5,948 nt of DNA from Lentisphaeria bacterium (GTDB taxonomy: Bacteria > Verrucomicrobiota > Lentisphaeria > Oligosphaerales > Oligosphaeraceae): positions 1 through 5,948 of the forward strand of contig JAKSPA010000116.1 in the NCBI GenBank assembly GCA_024405235.1. The letters run 5' to 3'. The notes below the pieces were generated by a model. It searched no databases. It saw only the letters and a list, made by a program, of their open reading frames with translations, and was not told the DNA's origin. This document shows, piece after piece, positions 1-5,311 of this stretch (the first letter of the stretch is position 1; every line of letters begins with the position of its first letter). The position numbers and the translations under genes were made by a program.

Positions 1-270
1 AAGGAAGCCCTTTTCGCGGAAATCGCCGACGAAGGCGTCGCCATCGCGCTTGCTATAAGGCTTGCCCTGCGCATTGATGATCATCGGAAGATGCGCGTAT
101 TTGGGAATCGGAGCGCCAAGCGCGTGGAAGAGGAAGATGTGCTTGAAGGTGTTCTCGACATGGTCGTCGCCACGAATGATGTGTGTGACGCCCTGCGTGA
201 TGTCGTCCATCACATTCGCCAGATGGAAGACAGGCGATCCATCCGAACGGATTATGACGAAATCCTTCAG
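1..270 (-). pseudogene. gltX: gltX continuation in the -1 frame, running off the left edge
   Basis: Reading the minus strand from position 270 to the edge gives 90 uninterrupted residues that continue the synthetase: LKDFVIIRSDGSPVFHLANV, then DDITQGVTHIIRGDDHVENT, and KPYSKRDG (positions 40-63), which fills the place of the KMSKS/KLSKR ATP-binding loop. These are the catalytic-core motifs expected after the DLVKG end of the upstream part. The two parts overlap by a few bases and are out of frame by one. In typical GluRS about ten residues separate the D-L-(V/I)-(R/K)-G motif from the D-F-V-I strand; here only two do. A loss of about 22 or 25 bases therefore fits better than a single-base error. 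The 3' end, including the anticodon-binding domain, lies outside the window. It is called a broken gene because no separate start is evident; it may instead reflect an assembly error in an intact essential gene. Confidence 0.85.
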
Positions 271-920
271 CCTTTCACAAGATCCGTATAGGAGACGGTG
301 CGGCGGACATAGGTGATTTCACGAGCTTCGGCGAATTTGAATACGGCGCCCTGCCCGATTTCCGCAAGATGGTCATCCAGCTTGAAGAGTTCCTTTCCAT
401 CGGCGTCGAACACCACGAGATGCAGGAATCCCGCGAGCGTTGCACCTGCAGGAGCGGCCTTTCCTTTCGGCGAAATGGTCGCAAAGTCCACGCCCTTTCT
501 GGAAATTGTCAGCGGGACTTCTTCATGGAGCTTGACACGCTGTTCGCCTGCCTCCTCAACTCCCTCGACGCCAGTCGTGTCGTATGGGAATTGGAAGAGA
601 ACGGCAGGAGTCTCGCCGCCCTTCTTGTCCTCGTAGGCCTGTCCTGCCTCCAGCATCCTCTTCGCTGCTGCGCAATGCTTTGAAGACTGGGGCGTCTGAT
701 AGAAGATCTCTTCGTCGAAATTCAATCCAAGCCACTGCATGACTTCAAGCAGCGCCTGAATGGCCTGCGGCGTGGAACGCTCAAGATCGGTGTCCTCAAC
801 GCGCAGCAGGAAGGTGCCCTTTTCATGGCGGGCATACAACCAGTTGAAGATGGCGGCACGAATGTTGCCGATATGCACCTGTCCCGTGGGAGACGGCGCG
901 AAACGAACTCTGATAGACAT
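267..920 (-). CDS. gltX: Glutamate--tRNA ligase, N-terminal part, ending at a frame break
   Basis: Class I aminoacyl-tRNA synthetase of the cytoplasm, which charges tRNA(Glu) (possibly also tRNA(Gln)) with glutamate. The first 50 residues are diagnostic: RVRFAPSPTG, then HIGN at residues 16-19 (the HIGH signature) and RVEDTDLERS at 40-49, all parts of the ATP/glutamate site. The reading frame stops after 217 residues at SYTDLVKG, but homology resumes in the -1 frame from position 270. The product is therefore about half a synthetase (the family is usually near 470-520 aa) unless the frame break is an error. Residues about 97-210 do not look like the usual connective region: there are no zinc-site cysteines and the stretch is roughly 55 residues longer than in Thermus GluRS. 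The ATG is preceded by AGGA 11 nt upstream, overlapping the stop region of the hydrolase gene 13 nt away, so translational coupling is likely. Identity is near certain; functionality is not. Confidence 0.93.
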   Translation of the reverse strand: MSIRVRFAPSPTGQVHIGNIRAAIFNWLYARHEKGTFLLRVEDTDLERSTPQAIQALLEVMQWLGLNFDEEIFYQTPQSSKHCAAAKRMLEAGQAYEDKKGGETPAVLFQFPYDTTGVEGVEEAGEQRVKLHEEVPLTISRKGVDFATISPKGKAAPAGATLAGFLHLVVFDADGKELFKLDDHLAEIGQGAVFKFAEAREITYVRRTVSYTDLVKG

Positions 921-933
921 GTTTCAGATTATC

Positions 934-1884
934 CTATTTTTGTTTGTGCAGCTCAAGTTTCGGAGTGTTCTTCAAAACTTCGCTCGCGATTTCACGAAGG
1001 AATTCGGCGTCGGAGGCTTCTATCTTCAAATCGTCTGGAAGGTATTTCACTTCGGCAGGATTCTCGCCGAAGAAGTATCCATACCATACCAGAGCCTGAA
1101 GATAGCGTCCACGCGCATTCAAATGTATGAAATCCCTGCCTTTGACGTATTCGCCTGTCTTGGGATCTTTGTACCAATTGATTCCTCCGACGAACTGCCA
1201 TGGCTCGGAGACGTTGTCTGGATATTTGACATCGCTCCACGCATTTTCCGGATCAACCGTCTCTTCCGGTTGCGCCTGCTGCTGACGCGCAAGCTGCACA
1301 GCATCGCCGACTGGAATTCTTGGCAGACCCATTTCACGGCAGAAGCGCTTGTATGCCTCTGTCAGCTTGTCATACATCTCCTGCTGAGTAATCTTCCACT
1401 CTTTGGTCAGACGCGGACAATCGGCACGATAGGCCCATGTCTGCTGTACGACTATCTGAGCCTGCGGAGCATACTGACGGATGTCTTCAATCAGCTTTGC
1501 ACCGTATGGCTGGTAGGTGTCCTCACGCCATGATTCATGGCTTGCCTGCTGGATGGTCACTATGTCCCATTTCTCCTTCAGAAGCGCCTCCTTCAGAGAA
1601 ATCATAACGGCAGTTCCATCTTTCAAAGTCTCCCATGTGTAGATACGTTCGCCTGACTTCTCGAACCTTTCGACATAGCTCCAATGGCGGCTCAGTTCAC
1701 AACCGCCCATGGAGCAATGCCATTGCACGAGACCATGCTTACCTTCGGCTGCGACCATATCCCTGAAATACGGTTCCAGACTCCAAGTGAAGCTGTTGCC
1801 GACATTCAGCATTTTGATTTCTTTCGCAAAATTTTCCGACATGACTATGAAAATTATAAAAAAGGCAAAAAAAAGATTTTTCAT
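934..1884 (-). CDS. Secreted SGNH/GDSL-type hydrolase (DUF4886-like)
   Basis: Probable exported serine esterase/acetylhydrolase of the SGNH fold; the substrate is unknown, though relatives are often linked to polysaccharide deacetylation. Residue numbers count from the upstream TTG at 1917. Block I is MLNVGNSFTW with the nucleophile Ser42. Block II is MGGCEL (Gly71-72). The DUF4886-like DIVTIQQASHES is at 118-129, QQTWAY follows near 158-163, and block V is DFIHLNARG at 252-260, supplying Asp252 and His255. I prefer the ATG at 1884 (316 aa): it starts MKNLFFAFFIIFIVM, a classic short basic plus hydrophobic signal segment with a possible cleavage after NFA, while the TTG at 1917 only adds a copy of the same KNLFF motif. 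Neither start has a good Shine-Dalgarno. The gene is first in a two-gene unit with gltX. Family assignment is firm, substrate is not. Confidence 0.85.
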   Translation of the reverse strand: MKNLFFAFFIIFIVMSENFAKEIKMLNVGNSFTWSLEPYFRDMVAAEGKHGLVQWHCSMGGCELSRHWSYVERFEKSGERIYTWETLKDGTAVMISLKEALLKEKWDIVTIQQASHESWREDTYQPYGAKLIEDIRQYAPQAQIVVQQTWAYRADCPRLTKEWKITQQEMYDKLTEAYKRFCREMGLPRIPVGDAVQLARQQQAQPEETVDPENAWSDVKYPDNVSEPWQFVGGINWYKDPKTGEYVKGRDFIHLNARGRYLQALVWYGYFFGENPAEVKYLPDDLKIEASDAEFLREIASEVLKNTPKLELHKQK

Positions 1885-1902
1885 GACAAAAAAAAGATTT
1901 TT
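1866..1902. repeat. 16-bp direct repeat with 21-bp period at the hydrolase start
   Basis: The plus strand reads CAAAAAAAAGATTTTT at 1866-1881 and again at 1887-1902. The period is 21 bp, exactly seven codons, so on the minus strand the motif KNLFF is encoded twice. It overlaps the candidate ATG at 1884 and lies inside the signal-peptide coding region. Each copy carries an A8 tract, which could slip during replication or sequencing. Confidence 0.8.
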
Positions 1903-1978
1903 TTCTTTTCGGCGCAATTATGCTTACTATAACCACAAAAAAGGGATTTTTTGCATAAGATACAATATTAATACTGGC

Positions 1979-2006
1979 TTGAAAAAAAAAGAAAAGGGTG
2001 TATCTT
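1979..2006 (+). promoter_or_regulatory. Candidate sigma70 promoter for the oxidoreductase-rlmB unit
   Basis: TTGAAA at 1979-1984 and TATCTT at 2001-2006 are separated by 16 bp, in AT-rich DNA between divergent genes. Transcription would begin near 2013, giving a leader of about 74 nt. A second possible -10, TACAAT at 2066-2071, has no matching -35 but would give an almost leaderless message, which would suit the lack of a Shine-Dalgarno before the ATG at 2087. The assignment is by eye only. Confidence 0.3.
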
Positions 2007-2086
2007 TTTGTAATGACAGAATTTCCGACCCAAAAATAAAAAGTCGTACAAAGTAACTGCCTCTGTACAATACCAATTTCCATAAA

Positions 2087-3112
2087 ATGCCGCCGCTGAA
2101 ACTTGCCATAGTCGGTGTAAGACACCAAAAAATCTTCGCATTGATGCAGGAGGCCTCTAAGCTCAAAGAGGTCGAACTCGTTGCCGTCTGCGAAGAAAAT
2201 ACAAAGACGCGTCTCGCGTACCAGGAGAGCGGAAAACTCAATATCACGCACTCTTCAATAGACGCCATGCTCGCATCCACGCCGTGTGACATCATCGGCA
2301 TCGGTGACTATTATGGTCGGCGCGGATCCATTGCAATTCAAGCACTTAGAGCAGGACGGCACGTATTGGCGGACAAGCCGCTCTGCACAACGATCGCAGA
2401 ATGCGACAAAATAGGCGAACTCGCGCAGAAAGCGCGCCTGAAAGTCGGTTGCATGTTCGGCCTGCGGTGGATGGGACCAGTTCAGCTGCTCCGAAAGAAA
2501 ATCATGGACGGGGCAATCGGACAAGTCCGCACCATCAGCATTACAGGACAGCATCCACTGATGCTGAAAAAACGGCCGGGATGGTATTTTGAACCAGGCA
2601 AACACGGCGGCACCATCAACGACATCGGCGTCCATGCAATCGAAGCTGTCCAGTGGCTTACTGGCGGAGATATCGCAGAGGTGACGGGCGCCCGCGTGTG
2701 GAACGCAAAAGCCTCCGCCACGCCGTGGTTCAAGGATTGCGCGCAGTTCATGATTCGCCTCTCGAACGACGTCGGCGTCATAAGCGATGTTTCGTACATG
2801 TCGCCGGACGCAGGCGGCTTCGGACAACCGCAGAACTGGCGAATCACCGTCCATGGCGACGACGGCGTTCTCGAATGCAATTCGACTGAACCGAGCCTGA
2901 CCATAGCCACTGCAAAAGACAAAAAGCCGCGTTCGCTGAAATGCCCTGCAAACACGGATTCCACCTTCCTGAAGGATTTCATCGCCGAAATAAAGGGCGA
3001 ACCGAATCCTTTCCAGTTGACCACACCATACGTCCTCAGAACAACCAGAGCCGCGCTGCAAATTCAGCAGGCCGCCGACCAAAACAAAAGCTTCCCATTC
3101 GTAATCAAGTAG
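2087..3112 (+). CDS. Gfo/Idh/MocA-family NAD(P)-dependent oxidoreductase
   Basis: Cytoplasmic dehydrogenase of 341 aa, normal for the family, which oxidises or reduces sugars, inositols and related polyols with NAD(P). The N-terminal Rossmann domain starts with LKLAIVGVRHQKI (residues 4-16), where the usual GxGxxG loop is degenerate, and has a beta-2 end AVCEEN (33-38). HVLADKPL (92-99) is the family's EKP motif, with Lys97 as the likely catalytic lysine. GGTINDIGVH (174-183), followed by EAVQWLTG, matches the GGG-D-G-H signature, with Asp179 and His183 in the active site. There is no signal peptide. The substrate cannot be told from sequence; many relatives in gut Lentisphaerae act on sugars. 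No Shine-Dalgarno is visible before the ATG, and rlmB follows after 4 nt, so the two are probably one transcript. Confidence 0.9.
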   Translation: MPPLKLAIVGVRHQKIFALMQEASKLKEVELVAVCEENTKTRLAYQESGKLNITHSSIDAMLASTPCDIIGIGDYYGRRGSIAIQALRAGRHVLADKPLCTTIAECDKIGELAQKARLKVGCMFGLRWMGPVQLLRKKIMDGAIGQVRTISITGQHPLMLKKRPGWYFEPGKHGGTINDIGVHAIEAVQWLTGGDIAEVTGARVWNAKASATPWFKDCAQFMIRLSNDVGVISDVSYMSPDAGGFGQPQNWRITVHGDDGVLECNSTEPSLTIATAKDKKPRSLKCPANTDSTFLKDFIAEIKGEPNPFQLTTPYVLRTTRAALQIQQAADQNKSFPFVIK

Positions 3113-3116
3113 TCCC

Positions 3117-3827
3117 ATGTCAGAGTTCCTATACGGCATCAATCCAGTCAGCGAAGCTATCAAGGCAGGTCGACGCACCATCCACGGCATCTACGCAGCC
3201 CAGGGCACCGAACAGAATCCGCGCATGCGGAAACTTGTGTCGGACGCAAAATATCGCGGCATTCCAGTCTCCTGGAGAAACCGCTCCGAAATCGGCGAAG
3301 CAAGCGGCACACGCGAAAACCAAGGCGTTGTCGCAGACTGCGAGCCGTTCCAATACACTCCATACGCGGATATTCTCGGTGCGCCGAGAATGGTTCTTCT
3401 CGACAACATCGAAGACCCGCACAACATCGGCGCCATCATGAGAACAAGCGAAGTGCTCGGCTGGCAGAATGTCCTTCTCCCCAGACGCGGCACGGCGCTC
3501 GTCCTTCCATCCGTCGCGAAAACCGCCGCAGGAGCCTGCGAATATCTTAACATCGCATGCAACTGCTCAAGCAATCAGTATGTCAAAATCGCGCTGGACG
3601 AAGGATATACCGTCGTGGCTCTTGACGGAGACGGCAAGACTTCCCTTGAGGAACTAAGCGCAAACCGTCCAGAAAAACTTCTGCTTGTCGTCGGCGGCGA
3701 GGATTCAGGCGTCGGTCAGTTCATCAAGATGAACGCGACATACGTCTGCGCAATCTCGCAAAAGGGACATGTCAATTCCCTCAACGCAAGCGTCGCCGCC
3801 GCTTTGGCGCTCTATGCGCTTCGATAG
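3117..3827 (+). CDS. rlmB: 23S rRNA (guanosine-2'-O-)-methyltransferase, RlmB/TrmH type
   Basis: SPOUT-class methyltransferase that transfers a methyl group from S-adenosylmethionine to a ribose 2'-OH; E. coli RlmB modifies G2251 of 23S rRNA in the peptidyl-transferase region. The N-terminal substrate-binding domain starts with FLYGINPVSEAIKAG (residues 4-18), typical of RlmB. The three SpoU motifs are in order: motif 1 DNIEDPHNIGAIMRTSEVLG (96-115, with Asn103 and Arg109), motif 2 LLLVVGGEDSGVG (188-200, Glu195), motif 3 HVNSLNASVAAALALY (218-233, Asn223). The length of 236 aa is about normal (about 240-250). Only 4 nt separate it from the oxidoreductase stop, and no Shine-Dalgarno is obvious, so coupled translation is likely. 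The exact target is uncertain, since TrmH and other SpoU paralogs share these motifs; the YGINPV start favours RlmB. Confidence 0.88.
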   Translation: MSEFLYGINPVSEAIKAGRRTIHGIYAAQGTEQNPRMRKLVSDAKYRGIPVSWRNRSEIGEASGTRENQGVVADCEPFQYTPYADILGAPRMVLLDNIEDPHNIGAIMRTSEVLGWQNVLLPRRGTALVLPSVAKTAAGACEYLNIACNCSSNQYVKIALDEGYTVVALDGDGKTSLEELSANRPEKLLLVVGGEDSGVGQFIKMNATYVCAISQKGHVNSLNASVAAALALYALR

Positions 3828-3838
3828 AACAGATGCCG

Positions 3839-3867
3839 AGACAATTCTCGCGCGAGAATTGTCTTTT
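3839..3867 (+). terminator. Perfect palindrome, likely intrinsic terminator of rlmB
   Basis: Positions 3839-3864 are a perfect 26-bp palindrome, AGACAATTCTC-GCGC-GAGAATTGTCT, starting 11 nt after the rlmB stop. As RNA it forms an 11-bp stem with a GCGC tetraloop, followed by a short T run ending at 3867. The T run is weak for a terminator, so the palindrome may also work as an operator-like or RNA-stabilising element. Confidence 0.6.
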
Positions 3868-3909
3868 GTAGTATAAGTCTGGAGATTTTTGGGAGAATTA
3901 TATACTTAA

Positions 3910-3978
3910 GTTGCCCTATATGTCCCACTACGGCGTGAACTTCCTGCGACACAGGCAGTACCTACCCTCTTAGGGAAC
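3910..3978 (+). ncRNA. Candidate structured RNA between convergent genes
   Basis: This GC-richer stretch sits between AT-rich flanks and can close on itself. GTTgCCCTA at 3910-3918 pairs with TAGGGAAC at 3971-3978, with one bulged G. Inside, ACTtCCTG (3939-3946) pairs with CAGGcAGT (3952-3959) around a five-base CGACA loop, with one mismatch. The closing stem ends one base before the terminator stem at 3979. TATACT at 3901-3906 could serve as a -10 box, though I find no good -35. CCCT/AGGG at 3965-3975 can form a competing local hairpin. The strand is uncertain, because the minus strand folds as well. I do not recognise it as 6S, SRP, tmRNA or RNase P RNA; it may be only a structured 3' region. 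Confidence 0.25.
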
Positions 3979-4017
3979 AAAAGAAGCGTCTCTCCTTTTC
4001 GGAAAGACGCTTCTTTT
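3979..4017. terminator. Strong bidirectional intrinsic terminator
   Basis: AAAAGAAGCGTCT at 3979-3991 is exactly complementary to AGACGCTTCTTTT at 4005-4017. Beyond a single mismatch the stem extends inward with TCC/GGA around a TTTTC loop. Both strands end the stem in a T run, so it can stop transcription from either side. On the minus strand it lies 22 nt past the stop of the pseudopilin gene; on the plus strand it would end any RNA from 3910-3978 or rlmB readthrough. Confidence 0.85.
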
Positions 4018-4039
4018 CGTTAGATGATGTCTTTAAAGA

Positions 4040-4918
4040 CTAGCGGTTCTTGTCACCACCGACGACATCGGCGCCGGGATACCAGTAGTAATCGACGACC
4101 AGTTTGAACTGTGATGCATCTCCATCCCAGAGCTGTGTCTTTGCATACGGAATGGTTTCAGCGTGACCATCGCTGAAGCATGCATTCATCATCAGGCTGT
4201 GACGATAGTAGTTCAGGCAGTTGTCATACTGAGTGGAGGACTGGCTCTTGAGTCCGTTGGTGGAAGCAATGCAGCTGGTTCCTGTGATGCTGGTGTTTGT
4301 GCCATCGAACTGGTTTGGATGGATCGTCGGATATTTGATGGCCGAAATGCGATGCCAGCCACATGCCGACATGGCGCCATTCACACCGAACATATCCGCT
4401 GGGGTATAGAACTGTCTCCAGTAGCTGAAACCCGCATTGGACTGGTAACCGATGTTACCGCAAACGCGCTCGTTAGGCGGGCAGGATGGGCACATCAGAA
4501 TCTTATGCCAGGAGCCCTTGTCGGTTTCTGAAGTGACAGCCCCCTTGTCGCTGGCGATTTTACCAGCGGGGTCCTTCTCGCACCACTCGACACCAGTCAT
4601 GGGATTGCCTGGAATGCAGGGATTAACAGTAAACCAAGCGTAGCAATCCTTGACATTCTGGTAGAAGTCCGGACCTCTTCCCAATGGCATGGCGCCAGTG
4701 CCGTCCGTGCTGCCTGAATAGCAGTTTGGAGGCAGGAAATCATCATAATCAGTTGAGTAGAGTACGTTGCCAAGGCCAATTTGCTTCAGGTTGTTTGTGC
4801 AGGAAATTGCACGTGCCTTTTCGCGGGCCTTCGAAAGTGCGGGCAAAAGCATGGAGGCCAGAATCGCGATGATCGCGATCACGACCAGAAGCTCGATCAG
4901 AGTGAAGGATTTCTTCAT
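4040..4918 (-). CDS. Prepilin-type N-terminal cleavage/methylation protein, type II pseudopilin-like, with H-X9-DG motif
   Basis: A 292-aa exported pseudopilin-like protein. The N-terminus [20 protein letters not shown] is a class III signal: a prepilin peptidase would cut before Phe5, leaving Glu9 at the conserved +5 position. Ser replaces the usual Gly at -1. The hydrophobic helix (about 5-27) leads into [23 protein letters not shown] (28-50), the helical part conserved in this family, and then a globular domain. Near the C-terminus His240 and Asp250-Gly251 give the H-X9-DG signature. There are 12 cysteines, including CPSC at 143-146, hinting at disulfides. Such proteins occur in large paralogous sets in Lentisphaerae, Verrucomicrobia and Planctomycetes; their role (secretion system, surface fibre or other) is unsettled. 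No other pilus or type II secretion gene is in view. The start is fixed by AGGAG 8 nt upstream. Confidence 0.93.
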   Translation of the reverse strand: MKKSFTLIELLVVIAIIAILASMLLPALSKAREKARAISCTNNLKQIGLGNVLYSTDYDDFLPPNCYSGSTDGTGAMPLGRGPDFYQNVKDCYAWFTVNPCIPGNPMTGVEWCEKDPAGKIASDKGAVTSETDKGSWHKILMCPSCPPNERVCGNIGYQSNAGFSYWRQFYTPADMFGVNGAMSACGWHRISAIKYPTIHPNQFDGTNTSITGTSCIASTNGLKSQSSTQYDNCLNYYRHSLMMNACFSDGHAETIPYAKTQLWDGDASQFKLVVDYYWYPGADVVGGDKNR

Positions 4919-4926
4919 GTTTTTTA

Positions 4927-4931
4927 CTCCT
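4927..4931 (-). promoter_or_regulatory. Ribosome binding site of the pseudopilin gene
   Basis: On the minus strand AGGAG ends 8 nt before the ATG at 4918. It is the only strong Shine-Dalgarno in the window and fixes this start, suggesting efficient translation compared with the neighbouring genes. Confidence 0.85.
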
Positions 4932-4949
4932 ATTTTGGGGGAACCAAGT

Positions 4950-4971
4950 GAACGATAGACTCCTATCGTTC
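4950..4971 (-). promoter_or_regulatory. Leader hairpin or operator dyad upstream of the pseudopilin gene
   Basis: GAACGATAG at 4950-4958 and CTATCGTTC at 4963-4971 form a perfect 9-bp inverted repeat with a 4-base spacer. It lies about 32-53 nt upstream of the start codon, inside the predicted transcript. As RNA it gives a compact hairpin that could protect or control the message; as DNA it could be a repressor site. No T run follows, so it is not a terminator. Confidence 0.55.
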
Positions 4972-5008
4972 GGTAACATTGTTATTATCATATTATTTTC
5001 AAACAAAA

Positions 5009-5037
5009 ATTACATATTCGTGCTAAAAAAATAGCAA
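5009..5037 (-). promoter_or_regulatory. Candidate sigma70 promoter of the pseudopilin gene
   Basis: On the minus strand TTGCTA (5037-5032) and TGTAAT (5014-5009) are spaced by 17 bp; the -10 matches consensus at five of six positions and the -35 at four. Transcription would begin near 5002, giving a leader of about 84 nt that contains the 4950-4971 hairpin. An inverted repeat CAATATCG (5035-5042) / CGATATTG (5063-5070) begins inside the -35 box, a suitable place for a regulator. Confidence 0.45.
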
Positions 5038-5156
5038 TATCGGGAGGAAATACATTTGAATGCGATATTGTTTTATATGAATTTACCCGTCATTGCATGA
5101 AAAGAATGGGAATTATTAACCTAATTTTACTGTGTATTCAAATTCTACATTTTCAT

Positions 5157-5179
5157 AAAACTTGTATTTCGGGCACAAG
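5157..5179 (-). terminator. Weak terminator-like hairpin downstream of the AraC-type gene
   Basis: On the minus strand CTTGT (5179-5175) pairs with ACAAG (5165-5161) around a 9-base loop and is followed by TTTT (5160-5157). The stem has only five pairs and is AU-rich, and it lies 133 nt past the stop, so it could at best be inefficient. Readthrough toward the pseudopilin gene is possible. Confidence 0.25.
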
Positions 5180-5311
5180 ACGAAACCGAATGAGCGCAAT
5201 CCCTAACGAAAACCTATGTATGTAATTTCCAAATGAATGCACCGACATGTCGCCTCATCGACGCTTCAACTTGCACGGTACACGTGACTTGCTTGCACGC
5301 GATGCAATTCA

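Larger units (their letters stand above)
4919..5311. other. 393-bp intergenic region between araC-type gene and pseudopilin gene
   Basis: No convincing gene lies here: all frames are interrupted and no conserved peptide appears. The left half (4919-5070) is AT-rich and holds the ribosome site, hairpin, promoter and dyad of the pseudopilin gene. The middle (5071-5160) is AT-rich without clear signals. The right part (5161-5311) is less AT-rich and holds a weak terminator-like hairpin and two copies of CTTGCACG (5270-5277 and 5292-5299), which may be chance. Confidence 0.7.

Noticed and set aside
260..285. Programmed -1 frameshift within gltX
   Set aside because: No X-XXY-YYZ slippery heptamer or downstream structure is evident, GluRS is not known to use recoding, and the missing linker codons fit a deletion or assembly gap better.
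760..1533. Open frame of 257 codons on the plus strand
   Set aside because: It lies wholly antisense to gltX and the hydrolase, whose conserved motifs are clear; its translation shows no recognisable domain.
1739..2251. Minus-strand frame spanning the divergent intergenic region
   Set aside because: It overlaps the oxidoreductase start antisense and the hydrolase N-terminus in another frame; its translation is low-complexity in the A/T-tract region.
2255..3190. Open frame of 311 codons on the minus strand
   Set aside because: Antisense to the oxidoreductase with its intact signature motifs. Long antisense frames arise from codon bias, and this one has no domain-like pattern.
3868..3978. 6S, SRP or tRNA gene
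   Set aside because: There is no SRP GGAA-loop core, no long closed helix with central bubble as in 6S, and no T-loop or anticodon arm; only generic hairpins are visible.
4163..4531. Open frame on the plus strand opposite the pseudopilin gene
   Set aside because: Shadow of a well-supported gene, with no ribosome site or conserved features.
5270..5299. Repeated CTTGCACG as a binding site or array
   Set aside because: Only two 8-bp copies, with no regular spacing or flanking pattern; chance is sufficient.
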